From Anaerolineae bacterium (GTDB lineage: Bacteria > Chloroflexota > Anaerolineae > Aggregatilineales > Phototrophicaceae): a stretch of 64,000 nt of DNA. The notes under the pieces were generated by a model. It did not search any database, had not been told where the DNA came from, and was given only the letters and a program-made list of their open reading frames with translations. This document shows, piece by piece, positions 53,215-61,875 of this stretch (the stretch's first letter is position 1; every line of letters starts with the position of its first letter). The stretch is from assembly GCA_022843385.1 (NCBI GenBank), contig JALHNT010000009.1, positions 110,691-174,690 on the forward strand, read 5' to 3'. The position numbers and the translations under genes are program-made.

Positions 53215-54318
53215 TCAGTTTGCCAAGTCCACGGTCACCATAAAAGCTCCTGTGCCAATATCGACAAATGTCGCCGCTTCGATGATGTACGTACCGGCAT
53301 CCAGTTCCAATCCATTCCAGCCAGCGTCGTAAATTCCATCGCCATTGTCGTCCATCGTGAGTTCATCCGTTTCATACAGGATGTTGCCCGCCGCGTCGTA
53401 AACCCGCGCATAGGCATCGAGCCACGCTGCACCGGACTGAACGATATCCAGCACTGCTGGCTCATCCAGTGTCAGCGTAAACTGCACGCGCTGACCCATC
53501 GCTGTGATTTCCATGGGCAGCGTTTCCCCAACGGCGATTGGACCCCCATCAACGATCGTGAGTTCACCCTCAAACTGCCCGGTGTACAGCACGCTATAAC
53601 CGTCCCACAGAACGCCGGAGAATGTTCCCGAAAACACAAAGACGGCGAAGAAATGAGCAGGGCTGCCTACCGCTTCTGGAGCTTCAAGGATCACCGCCTC
53701 GGGGTCGCCGTGCGCGGTGAAGACGGAGCCCATGCCTTCGGTTGGGTCCTGGTAGATAGCGTAATCACCATACGCGACATCAGTCAGGAACGGCTCACCG
53801 CCGAACTGCCAATCGATGGCCGGTACACCCGTGAGGTTATTAACTAACAGCGAGACGGCGCTCTGGGTGATGTCATTTTCGGCAAGGGCAGCCGTTTCGT
53901 CAATTAGCGTGAAGTGCAGGTCATTCAATGAGACATTCCCCATTACTGCCAACACATACCGGTGTCCGGCTTCGAGCGTGACCTCCTGTTCGCCGACGAG
54001 CGCCGAGCCCAGCGGTTCATCTTCGGCAGTCACTGCGAAAGTATAGGTGTCCGCTGCCAGATCAACGTACCGGGGCGGCAGCGTCATTGAGCCGTATACC
54101 ATCGGCGTGCCGTCGTCTCCCGCCGCGATCTCCCCGTTGATGTAGAGGTTGATGGCGGGCGCATCGAAAACGAAGTGTCCAACGCGCAGTTGAGCGCCGT
54201 CAGTTTGCGCTGAGGTTATGGTCACGCCGAACATCAGCAGGAACAGCATCAGCAAGCCTATCCGCGCGAACCGGCGAAACTTCCCGTTGAATTGATCCGA
54301 ATTCCATTGGTGCTGCAT
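53215..54318 (-). CDS. secreted DUF4397-like protein with C-terminal prepeptidase-like domain
   Basis: A 367-residue exported protein. Signal: FARIGLLMLFLLMFGVTITS. The first 220 residues have LRVGHFVFDAPAINLYINGE and LAADTYTFAVTAEDEPLGSA, a DUF4397-type beta repeat found in surface proteins. The last 120 residues form a bacterial PPC-like beta domain (VQFTLTLDEPAVLDIVQSGA; LTMDDNGDGIYDAGWNGLEL; GTYIIEAATFVDIGTGAF). No enzyme motif is present; it is probably structural or adhesive. It has replaced most of a hydrolase copy at this place. Confidence 0.78.
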   Translation of the reverse strand: MQHQWNSDQFNGKFRRFARIGLLMLFLLMFGVTITSAQTDGAQLRVGHFVFDAPAINLYINGEIAAGDDGTPMVYGSMTLPPRYVDLAADTYTFAVTAEDEPLGSALVGEQEVTLEAGHRYVLAVMGNVSLNDLHFTLIDETAALAENDITQSAVSLLVNNLTGVPAIDWQFGGEPFLTDVAYGDYAIYQDPTEGMGSVFTAHGDPEAVILEAPEAVGSPAHFFAVFVFSGTFSGVLWDGYSVLYTGQFEGELTIVDGGPIAVGETLPMEITAMGQRVQFTLTLDEPAVLDIVQSGAAWLDAYARVYDAAGNILYETDELTMDDNGDGIYDAGWNGLELDAGTYIIEAATFVDIGTGAFMVTVDLAN

Positions 54319-54382
54319 GGTGTCACTCCTTCAATTGAGTAATTAGTCTGTTTGCACGGAGCGCATTTGCCTCGACAAAACG

Positions 54383-55672
54383 CTAGAATCCCTCCGCCTC
54401 ATAGGTGATGCTGGGGAAGCTGACCGAATCCGGCGCGAGCGCGGCGTGTGCGGCTTCGTCGCCCTTCAGCACATCGAGCAGGAAGGCCGTGGTGAAATGG
54501 TTGGCGAGATCATGAGCGCGGTAGGTATCCCAGACCGAATCCATGCAGAAGGCTGAAAAACCCATCGCCACATAATCCGGCGAAGCATCGCAGGTGAAAT
54601 TGGCGATCATGTGACCGAAGTTCTCCAGCACGATCTCGCCCTTGATAGGGCTGCTGATTGCAGCATAAACGTGGTCAACCCGATCACGCGGCACACTCTC
54701 GTCTGCGCCACCAGCGATCAATAGAGTCGGCAGGGTGAGCGCAGCGAAGCCTTCATCATCAAACATCGTCATGGAACCCGGCACAATGGCAACCACCGCG
54801 TCGATGCGCGGGTCGCCCAACGACGGCCAGCGATCCATCTGCGCCGGATCAACCCCCAACACGGCGGCTACATCCGCTTCATATTGGCTGACCCAATTCA
54901 TCCCTTCCAGTTCACAGGCCGAGGGATTGGCAGCGCACCAGGTTTTGAATACGGCATAATTGATGGGGACGCCAGCCGCCGCCAGCGCGGTATAACCACC
55001 AAACGATGGCCCCATTACGACAACGTGACTGACATCAATCAGCCCGGTCAGCGCACCCTGCTCAGTTGTCAGCCGTTCTGCGATGGTGATTTCGCGCCCC
55101 ACATCCAGCGGGCGATAGATGTAGGCCAGCGCATCGTTACGGAAGTAGATGGCCGCTTCTTCTTCGCCGACGAAGGACTGCATGAAGTCAACAGTTGTTG
55201 TGCCGGGATGCCCCGCCGCAATGACCACGAATCCGTAGGACGCCAGATGCTCCAGCATGTAGGCGTGATGCTCCGGCATGGCACCGCTGCCCGGTGAGTA
55301 CACAATCAGTGGATAGGGACCCTGCGCGATATTCGGTTCAGCATCGGCGAGGGCGCGGCCAGCAATCGTGGCGGGTGGGAAGTTCGGGCCGTGATCGATG
55401 GTGTAGCTGATGGACTCGGCCTGCCCGCCGGCGTTCAGGGCGGGATACCACAGGCGAATCGTCAGCGCGCGATCACTCCCATCCTCAATCGTCTGTTGGC
55501 GTGTCCCCACCCAGTACGGCCCATGCAGAGCATAGGGCGGGGCATCCGGGCGCAGTCCAACTGGCTCAGGCGCAGTCTGACTCTGCACGGTCAGAATGGG
55601 CAGCAACGCCAGGCAAACAAAGAGGGCGAACAGCAGCGCCGCCCGCCCCCAGGTACGGTATGGATATAACAT
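54383..55672 (-). CDS. secreted alpha/beta hydrolase (PAF-acetylhydrolase-like), paralogue 3
   Basis: A 429-residue exported hydrolase. Signal: GRAALLFALFVCLALLPILT. The family segment VGLRPDAPPYALHGPYWVGT starts the mature part. Oxyanion YPLIVYSPGSGAMPEHHAYM, nucleophile elbow VMGPSFGGYTALA, then LLIAGGADESVPRDRVDHVY and the end AHDLANHFTTAFLLDVLKGD. ATG 55672 places the signal peptide properly; the open frame extends upstream without a signal. Clearly paralogous to the gene at 51803. Confidence 0.85.
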   Translation of the reverse strand: MLYPYRTWGRAALLFALFVCLALLPILTVQSQTAPEPVGLRPDAPPYALHGPYWVGTRQQTIEDGSDRALTIRLWYPALNAGGQAESISYTIDHGPNFPPATIAGRALADAEPNIAQGPYPLIVYSPGSGAMPEHHAYMLEHLASYGFVVIAAGHPGTTTVDFMQSFVGEEEAAIYFRNDALAYIYRPLDVGREITIAERLTTEQGALTGLIDVSHVVVMGPSFGGYTALAAAGVPINYAVFKTWCAANPSACELEGMNWVSQYEADVAAVLGVDPAQMDRWPSLGDPRIDAVVAIVPGSMTMFDDEGFAALTLPTLLIAGGADESVPRDRVDHVYAAISSPIKGEIVLENFGHMIANFTCDASPDYVAMGFSAFCMDSVWDTYRAHDLANHFTTAFLLDVLKGDEAAHAALAPDSVSFPSITYEAEGF

Positions 55673-55973
55673 CAGGGTTATCCTTCCAGTAAAGCCTACC
55701 AATAAAAAAGCGTTACCCGCTGTCACGAATAACGCCTGTCACAACCCCATCTCGTTTGATTACATTACGTTTTCGAAGACAGCCCGTGTCCTCGCTGACT
55801 ATCCCCCACCTATGATTATAACAATAAGCGTTTCTATTCGATAGTGACATTCATCACTAACTCGCTTTGGCAATGGTTATGGGAGCGTATCAGTAGCTGG
55901 GTTAGAATATCCAGGCATTCCACTTTACATCGCAGCCATCAAATCGACTCGGCTCACATCAATGGAGGGAAAC
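55673..55973. other. intergenic region between divergent genes
   Basis: About 300 bp, AT-rich in the middle (AAGCGTTTCTATTCGATAG). It should hold promoters of the hydrolase and of the aldo/keto reductase; no repeat or RNA fold was recognised. Confidence 0.4.
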
Positions 55974-56939
55974 ATGCAGTACACACATCTGGGGCGCACC
56001 GGCCTGCTGGTCAGCCGGCTGTGCCTGGGGACGATGAACTTTGGGCCGGAAACCAGCGAGAGCGACAGCTTCGCTATCATGGACAAGTCGCTGGAACTGG
56101 GCATCAACTTCTTCGACAGCGCCAATGTCTACGGCTGGAAGCAGGGCGAAGGCATCACCGAACAGATCGTCGGGCGCTGGTTCGCCCAGGGCGGCGGACG
56201 GCGCGAAAAGACCGTCATCGCCACCAAAGTCTATGGCAAGATGGGCGACTGGCCGAACGAGGGCAAACTCTCGGCACTGCACATCAAACGCGCCTGCGAA
56301 GCCAGCCTGCGCCGGATGCAGACCGACTACATCGACCTGTATCAGATGCATCATGTGGATCGGGAGACACCCTGGGAAGAAATCTGGCAGGCGATGGAGC
56401 AGTTGGTGCGCGAGGGCAAGGTGCTGTATGTCGGCAGCAGCAACTTCGCCGGCTGGCATATCGCCCAGGCCAACGAGATCGCCCGTTCCCGTCACTTCAT
56501 GGGGCTGGTGTGTGAGCAAAGCCTGTATAACCTGGCAGCGCGCACGGTCGAACTGGAAGTCGTCCCGGCCTGCAAGTCCTACGGCCTGGGGCTGATCCCC
56601 TGGAGTCCGCTGGCGAGCGGCATCCTGGGTGGCAGCAAGGCCAGCGGCAAGCGGCGCGAGAATGAACGTTCGCAGCAGGCCATCAAGAAATATGCGGCGC
56701 AGTTGGAGCAGTACGAAGCCTTCTGCGACGGCATCGGCGAAAAACCGGCGGATGTGGCGCTGGCGTGGCTGCTGGCGAACCCGGTGGTGACGGCACCGAT
56801 CATCGGCCCGCGCACGATGGATCAGCTCACCGGCAGCCTGCGGGCAGTAGAGATCAAATTCAGCGATGAGCAGCTCAAGCAGCTTGATACGATCTGGCCG
56901 GGCCCCGGCGGCGCGGCTCCCGAAGCCTATGCCTGGTGA
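55974..56939 (+). CDS. aldo/keto reductase
   Basis: A 321-residue NADPH-dependent aldo/keto reductase barrel. The catalytic set can be read as Asp in NFFDSANVYGW (with the Tyr in the same segment), Lys in VIATKVYGKMG and His in YQMHHVDRET. The cofactor end is GPRTMDQLTGSLRAVEIKF. It reduces carbonyls, and the closest pattern is that of YajO/Tas-like bacterial members. GGAGGG is five bases before ATG 55974, which decides the start over the ATG twelve bases earlier. Monocistronic. Confidence 0.93.
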   Translation: MQYTHLGRTGLLVSRLCLGTMNFGPETSESDSFAIMDKSLELGINFFDSANVYGWKQGEGITEQIVGRWFAQGGGRREKTVIATKVYGKMGDWPNEGKLSALHIKRACEASLRRMQTDYIDLYQMHHVDRETPWEEIWQAMEQLVREGKVLYVGSSNFAGWHIAQANEIARSRHFMGLVCEQSLYNLAARTVELEVVPACKSYGLGLIPWSPLASGILGGSKASGKRRENERSQQAIKKYAAQLEQYEAFCDGIGEKPADVALAWLLANPVVTAPIIGPRTMDQLTGSLRAVEIKFSDEQLKQLDTIWPGPGGAAPEAYAW

Positions 56940-57033
56940 GGTTTGAACGGCGCTGAACATTCCAAAAACATCCAATGTTCAAGTTGGGCTAAAACATTTT
57001 CATTCCATCGCCGCCGCGTAGAATGAAGGTTAA

Positions 57034-57195
57034 AGATGTCCAGCGTGATGCGTATCTGTTCACCTTTCCACGATGTTCGGACGTGCCGTTGCACGTCCCT
57101 ACGATGATTCCGCTGTGTAGGGACACCCAATGGGGTGTCCGTCACGGATAGGTGAACAGATAGCGTGAATCCCTTGCGAAATATCCTGGACATCT
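57034..57195. repeat. MITE-like element with nested inverted repeats
   Basis: Outer arms AGATGTCCAG (57034-57043) and CTGGACATCT (57186-57195); inner arms TATCTGTTCACCT (57053-57065) and AGGTGAACAGATA (57150-57162); between them two small palindromes, GGACGTGC/GCACGTCC and GGACACCC/GGGTGTCC. The whole 162 bp can fold as one long hairpin. It has no coding content. The GTAGGGAC-containing palindromes look like dispersed miniature repeats. Confidence 0.7.
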
Positions 57196-57233
57196 GAACG
57201 CCAACCATACAACACAGGATGTTCAGGATCATC

Positions 57234-58319
57234 ATGCGCGTCGGCTTCATTTACAACATTCCAACCGAAGAACTGCTGCGGGAACGCCCGGAGATGACGT
57301 TGCGCGACTCCGATGCGCCGGAGACCATTGCTGAGGTGACCCGCGCCCTCGAAGCCGGTGGACACACGGTGATTGGCCTGAACGCCGATCGGCACTTACC
57401 GGCTCGTCTGGGCGAACTGAACGTCGATGTGGTCTTCAACATCGCCACCGGTGTCTATGGCGAAACCCGGCAGAGCCACGTGCCGGCCATGCTCGATTAC
57501 CTGCGTATCCCGCACACCGGCCCCGGCGTCATGGGCGAGACCCTCTGCCATCACAAGCACTTACAGAAAGCCATCTACGCCCAGCACGGCCTGCCCACCG
57601 CGCCCTATCAGCTTTTCCACAGCGGCAGCGAAGCGCTCGATCCCAAGCTGCGTTTCCCCTTGATCTGCAAGCTGCCTTCCGAGGGAGCCAGCATGGGGCT
57701 GGATTACGGCTCCGTCGTGCATAACGAAGCCGATCTGCGCCAGCGAGTGGTCTTCCTGATCGAAACCTATCAGTGCGCCGCGCTGGTCGAGGAATACATC
57801 GACGGGCGCGAGTTCACCGTCGCCGTGCTGGGGAACGACCCGCCCTATGCCCTGCCGGTCGCTGAACTGGAATTCTTCGGACGCCTGCCCATCCGCCTCG
57901 ATCAGGTGGAGGACAGCAACTTTGAGATGCTGAAGACAGCCACCGGGCGCGATCTGGAACTGGTCGAGATGGAGAGCCGCTCCAACGTCCCGGCCAACCT
58001 GCCGCCGGAGCTGGATGGGCGCATCACTGAGCTTGCCATCGCCGCTTATCAGGCCGTCGGCTGCAAGGATTGGGCGCGGGTGGATCTACGCATGGATCAG
58101 GCGGGTAATCTGGTTGTGCTGGAGGTCAACCTGGGGCCGGGGATCGCCTCGGACTGCGTGTTCGCCCGCTGCGCCTTCGCCGCTGGCTGGACGTTCGACC
58201 AGTTGGTCAACACCATACTCAATCACGCCGTCGCCCGCTATCCTCAGTTCAACGGACAGGCGCAGTCGCAGTCACAATCCTATCTCGGCTCACTGGCGCT
58301 GGAACGCCAAAGGACGTAA
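57234..58319 (+). CDS. ATP-grasp ligase, D-alanine--D-alanine ligase-like
   Basis: A 361-residue ATP-grasp protein. N-terminal Rossmann part (MRVGFIYNIPTEELL; VDVVFNIATGVYGETRQSHV), then HTGPGVMGETLCHHKHLQKA, phosphate-binding loop LICKLPSEGASMGLDYGSVV, LVEEYIDGREFTVAVL and metal-binding VVLEVNLGPGIASDCVFAR. It is close to D-Ala-D-Ala ligase, but GEGG-type details differ, so the substrate could be another pair of amino acids. ATG 57234 has AGGA six bases upstream; ATG 57219 is an alternative. Confidence 0.8.
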   Translation: MRVGFIYNIPTEELLRERPEMTLRDSDAPETIAEVTRALEAGGHTVIGLNADRHLPARLGELNVDVVFNIATGVYGETRQSHVPAMLDYLRIPHTGPGVMGETLCHHKHLQKAIYAQHGLPTAPYQLFHSGSEALDPKLRFPLICKLPSEGASMGLDYGSVVHNEADLRQRVVFLIETYQCAALVEEYIDGREFTVAVLGNDPPYALPVAELEFFGRLPIRLDQVEDSNFEMLKTATGRDLELVEMESRSNVPANLPPELDGRITELAIAAYQAVGCKDWARVDLRMDQAGNLVVLEVNLGPGIASDCVFARCAFAAGWTFDQLVNTILNHAVARYPQFNGQAQSQSQSYLGSLALERQRT

Positions 58320-58332
58320 AGGGTGCATTCGG

Positions 58333-58902
58333 TTAGCGCGTTGTCGGATCGACTGGCGACACATACCCCAGTCTGCGTTCGTCATCGGTAGTGCAGCCAG
58401 CCCGAAGCCAATCCTGAACCGTGTCATCCTTCCCTGGATCACACCACATCACGTCTGCTAACTTTGGCGTATGCGATGACCATTTATGAAAATGACGCCG
58501 AACTTGGTCCAGTGAAAGAACAATCCGGTCAGTAGCATTCGCTGCTTCAATCAGGTGAATGTCTTCCAGCATAGCTAATCGAATGTGCTTATCGGACTCA
58601 AGCTGATCGAGCAAATCGCGTAATTCGCTGTCGAAAACCGAGTCATCCTCAACCCAGAAGACTTTACGGTTGGAGTACAGCCGACGCAGCCAGCGCGCGG
58701 ATGTCTTGCATCCTGGCTTGTCTGGGTCTGCATCTTTCCACTCTTCCTCAATTGCTTTGCTCATGACGATAAAGTGCGACCCATTTTTGTCGGCAACGAC
58801 CTCAAGACACTCACGACAATTCTTCGAGGTTGGATGCACACTCGTCCCGGCGGCCATTGCCACAGATGCGTCTACAACGACCCTGAGAGTATCATTTGCC
58901 AT
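58333..58902 (-). CDS. PIN-like ribonuclease domain protein
   Basis: A 189-residue protein with a PIN-like fold: first acid in RVVVDASVAMAAG, later acids in EDDSVFDSELRDLL and HIRLAMLEDIHLIEAANATD, and a final strand RIVLSLDQV. Such proteins cut RNA with a metal cluster of acids. It starts within the end of the AAA ATPase gene (11-bp overlap), so the pair is coupled. The pairing of an overcoming-lysogeny-like ATPase with a small nuclease is typical of toxin-effector defence modules. Confidence 0.7.
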   Translation of the reverse strand: MANDTLRVVVDASVAMAAGTSVHPTSKNCRECLEVVADKNGSHFIVMSKAIEEEWKDADPDKPGCKTSARWLRRLYSNRKVFWVEDDSVFDSELRDLLDQLESDKHIRLAMLEDIHLIEAANATDRIVLSLDQVRRHFHKWSSHTPKLADVMWCDPGKDDTVQDWLRAGCTTDDERRLGYVSPVDPTTR

Positions 58903-60256
58903 TCACCAGACTCCGCGCTGATCGCCGTTCAGCGACGGCATCGAGGTATTCGGCATCAGCCGCAAATGCTACATCGGCGAAGTCTTCCGGCCAGTCACCA
59001 TACGCTCCATCCTCATCCAGATCGCGCGAATCGATGTGCGTTACCCCATCTTCACCCCGATTGAACCAGTGCAGGATGACATCCTTATGAGGGAGATCGC
59101 CTTTAGCGATATGGGTTTGTATGCCTTGAATCAGGAGTGAGCTATGCGTTTCGGCCACCACCCGCACACCGCGTTTCGCTGCATCCGCCAGCATCCGTGC
59201 CAGCCGCACCTGGGCGCGTGGATGCAGATGGAGTTCCGGTTGCTCAATGTAGACCAACTGCCCCGGCTCGGCCACCAGCAGTGCCACCAGCACCGGCAGC
59301 ACCTGCGACACGCCAAAGCCAACATCGGTCAACGAGAAAAAATATTCACTCCTTATATTGCCCTGGGTCCTTGGATTGACCTGCAAATCGATAGAGGTCT
59401 CATCAATTGGAACTACTGCGAATCCCCAAGAAAGCTGCAAATGAGCCAGATTTGATGACAATTCCGTCATTTGCAGCTCGTTTTTTGATCTATTCCAATC
59501 ATTGATTACACTTGCTGCATAAGAATCAAATGTACCTGAAAATCCAAAATCCGATTGGGAACTAACGGGGTATACTAGCTGTGGTTTGGCTCTTAGACCG
59601 GGTACATGAATAATCTCACGAATATTCGACTTAAAGTTTCCTATCGGCAAGGCCGCAAATGGCAGATCACCTTCTACAACAGGTTCATCATTGTCTGATC
59701 GGAGATTAATTGTAAGAAAGCTTCGATCACTTACGACGTGCCACTGAATACCTTTGTGTGCAGTGATTGGAACTAATGCTTTTCGGAATTCTTCAACTTC
59801 AGGTGGTAACTGTTGTAGGATGACATCATGAGACAGAGCAGGTACCAATACAATCTTCCGATTAGTCGAATGATCTGTGAATTCCTGTTTTGAAACAAAA
59901 AAGTCCTTTACATTTCCCTCTAGCTCATTCTTCGTATAGTTGAGTGAAAGCAATCCCAGGTCATTTTCCAATCCGATTGTAAATGTTCTTATTAGTGAAT
60001 TCGAAAAACGCCACAGCATTTGCCTTGCCGAGACAAACTTGACATTTTCGCCATTCAGCAGGAATGTGCCAGGGTTGTATCCGGCTTCCAGCGTCTGCTT
60101 CAGCAGCAGGAGGGGCTGCATGATGCTCGATTTGCCGGAACTGTTCGCCCCAGCTAGGATGGTGAGGGGACGCACCTCGATATGCGACTCATCCCGCAGC
60201 GATTTGAAACCGCTGATCGTGATGCCGGTGATGCCTCTCGTCGCTTTCTCGCTCAT
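58892..60256 (-). CDS. AAA-type (OLD/DUF3696-like) ATPase
   Basis: A 454-residue SMC/ABC-like ATPase: GITISGFKSLRDESHIEVRP, Walker A AGANSSGKSSIMQ (near residue 34), signature-like SLTDVGFGVSQVLPVLVALL, Walker B QLVYIEQPELHLHPRAQVRL and the D/H-loop VVAETHSSLLIQ. This layout is that of DUF3696/OLD-family ATPases found in anti-phage systems. The middle of the gene is clearly AT-richer than its ends, suggesting a foreign origin or recombination. It overlaps the PIN-like gene and is preceded by repeat copy 3. Confidence 0.85.
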   Translation of the reverse strand: MSEKATRGITGITISGFKSLRDESHIEVRPLTILAGANSSGKSSIMQPLLLLKQTLEAGYNPGTFLLNGENVKFVSARQMLWRFSNSLIRTFTIGLENDLGLLSLNYTKNELEGNVKDFFVSKQEFTDHSTNRKIVLVPALSHDVILQQLPPEVEEFRKALVPITAHKGIQWHVVSDRSFLTINLRSDNDEPVVEGDLPFAALPIGNFKSNIREIIHVPGLRAKPQLVYPVSSQSDFGFSGTFDSYAASVINDWNRSKNELQMTELSSNLAHLQLSWGFAVVPIDETSIDLQVNPRTQGNIRSEYFFSLTDVGFGVSQVLPVLVALLVAEPGQLVYIEQPELHLHPRAQVRLARMLADAAKRGVRVVAETHSSLLIQGIQTHIAKGDLPHKDVILHWFNRGEDGVTHIDSRDLDEDGAYGDWPEDFADVAFAADAEYLDAVAERRSARSLVNGK

Positions 60257-60335
60257 GTCCCACTTGCTTTCTCATCTGGGGCGAACGATGATCGCTCATC
60301 CCTCGTTATTGCCTTATAATCAGGCTTAAAGGTCG

Positions 60336-61015
60336 ATTCTCTCTCCCTCATGCCTGAATTTTCCCAACCCTACTCCAACCCTTCACCGATGGTCTTAACG
60401 ATGGCGCTCTCGCAAATTGGTTAGCGCTGACTCGGCTTAAATCGTACCAAAAAGTTTACCAAAAGTTCACCCGTTCTGATACCAACCGGCGTATACTCAA
60501 GGCAGGAAGTGGACAGTCGTCAGTCGATAGTCAACAGACTGAAAGCTGAAGGCTATTTGTCACAAAATGCACCAGTGACTTTGACGACTTTGACGACTTT
60601 TGTGAACATTGCTCTCTCGGACTAATCTGATGACTGACGACTATCAACTGATGACTGATTCACAAACTGCAAAAAGGGTGGTGCAGAATTTGCCGCATTT
60701 GCAGAATCCTGTGCAGGTTCGCTCTGATTGTGCTCTGTGTCCTCTGTGTTCGTCTGTCTGTCTTTGTCTGTCTGTCGGTGTCTGTCCGACGACGACGACG
60801 ACACAAAACTGGAGTTGAACCAATAGTCTATAGTCGCCAATGGATAGCTGACAGAGGAAGGCCTGTAGCTCTAATCAACAGCAAGCGGTATCACCGAAAC
60901 ATCTGCACAGGAACTTGAGCGCTCTTTCTGACGACTATCGACGATTGCCTGATGACTATCCGTGGGAAAAGTTCAAAAAAGGTCGTTGTGAATTTGACGA
61001 ATTTTGTGAATCAAC
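60336..61015 (+). repeat. composite intergenic repeat, copy 3
   Basis: Same block order as copies 1 and 2: CTCCCTCATGCC, GGTTAGCGCTGACTCGG, the iterated TACCAAAA core near 60445-60477, GACTTTGACGACTTTGACG, CACAAACTGCAAAAAGGGTG, CTCTGTGTCCTCTGTGTTCG, and GTCCGACGACGACGACGACA followed by CACAAAACTGGAGTTG. It lies between the AAA ATPase start and the sirtuin start and contains no gene. Confidence 0.85.
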
Positions 61016-61029
61016 AATCGGGAGACCAG

Positions 61030-61788
61030 ATGGATCAGATACTCGAACAGGCCATCCAGGCGCTGCGACAGTCCCGCCAAATCGCTGTCCTGACCGGTGC
61101 TGGTGTCAGCAAAGAGTCCGGCATTCCCACCTTCCGCGATGCCATTGATGGGCTGTGGTCGCGCTACGATCCAACGCAGTTAGCCACGCCTCAGGCCTTC
61201 CGTGCCAATCCCAAACTGGTCTGGGACTTCTATGAATACCGTCGTCAGTTGATGCGCCCGGCTCAGCCCAACCCCGGACATGTGGCGCTGGCTGGTCTTC
61301 AGCAGCGCTACCCAACCCTGCGCATCATCACTCAGAATGTCGATAATCTGCATGAGCGCGCCGGCAGCACCGACGTCATCCGGTTGCATGGCAGCATTGC
61401 CCACAACAAGTGCTTCTTCAACTGTCAGGGCGACCCCACGCCGGTGGATATCAGCCAGATTGAATGGGATCGCGACAGCGGGCCGCCGCCCTGCCCCTAT
61501 TGTGGCCGCTGGGTACGACCGGCTGTCGTCTGGTTCGGCGAAATGCTGCCGCGCCCGATGCTCCTGCGAGCGCTTGATCTGGTCACGAACTGCGACCTCC
61601 TGCTAGTCGTCGGCACCTCAGGCATGGTCTCACCGTCATCCGAGATGCCCGCCGAGGCCAAAGCGCGCGGCGCGTTAGTGATCGAGATCAACCCCGATAC
61701 CAGCATGATCAGCCATCTGGCAGACCTTCGACTGTCCGCGCCTTCGGGTGTAGCGCTGCCCCAGTTGCTCAATGCCCTCACTGCCTGA
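61030..61788 (+). CDS. NAD-dependent protein deacylase (sirtuin, class III-like)
   Basis: A 252-residue sirtuin. NAD-binding GAGVSKESGIPTFRDA, catalytic TQNVDNLHERAG with RLHGS, zinc ligands NKCFFNCQG and CPYCGRWVRP, then VGTSGMVSPSSEM and IEINPDTS. FYEYRRQLM carries the Tyr-x-x-Arg pair that reads acyl groups such as succinyl in SIRT5-like enzymes. It removes acyl groups from lysine using NAD. ATG 61030, with GGGAGA upstream, is chosen; the open frame before it runs into the repeat. Confidence 0.92.
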   Translation: MDQILEQAIQALRQSRQIAVLTGAGVSKESGIPTFRDAIDGLWSRYDPTQLATPQAFRANPKLVWDFYEYRRQLMRPAQPNPGHVALAGLQQRYPTLRIITQNVDNLHERAGSTDVIRLHGSIAHNKCFFNCQGDPTPVDISQIEWDRDSGPPPCPYCGRWVRPAVVWFGEMLPRPMLLRALDLVTNCDLLLVVGTSGMVSPSSEMPAEAKARGALVIEINPDTSMISHLADLRLSAPSGVALPQLLNALTA

Positions 61789-61838
61789 CAATCCCACCGT
61801 AGGGCAATCGTCGCTGGACTCGGCTGGAAACGCTCCGC

Positions 61839-61844
61839 TATAAT
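61839..61844 (+). promoter_or_regulatory. -10 element TATAAT
   Basis: A perfect -10 hexamer 32 bases before the next start codon, with no clear -35; AAGGA follows at the right distance from the ATG. Confidence 0.5.
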
Positions 61845-61875
61845 GCCGGGGTTTGATCTTGCAGAAGGACATTGC

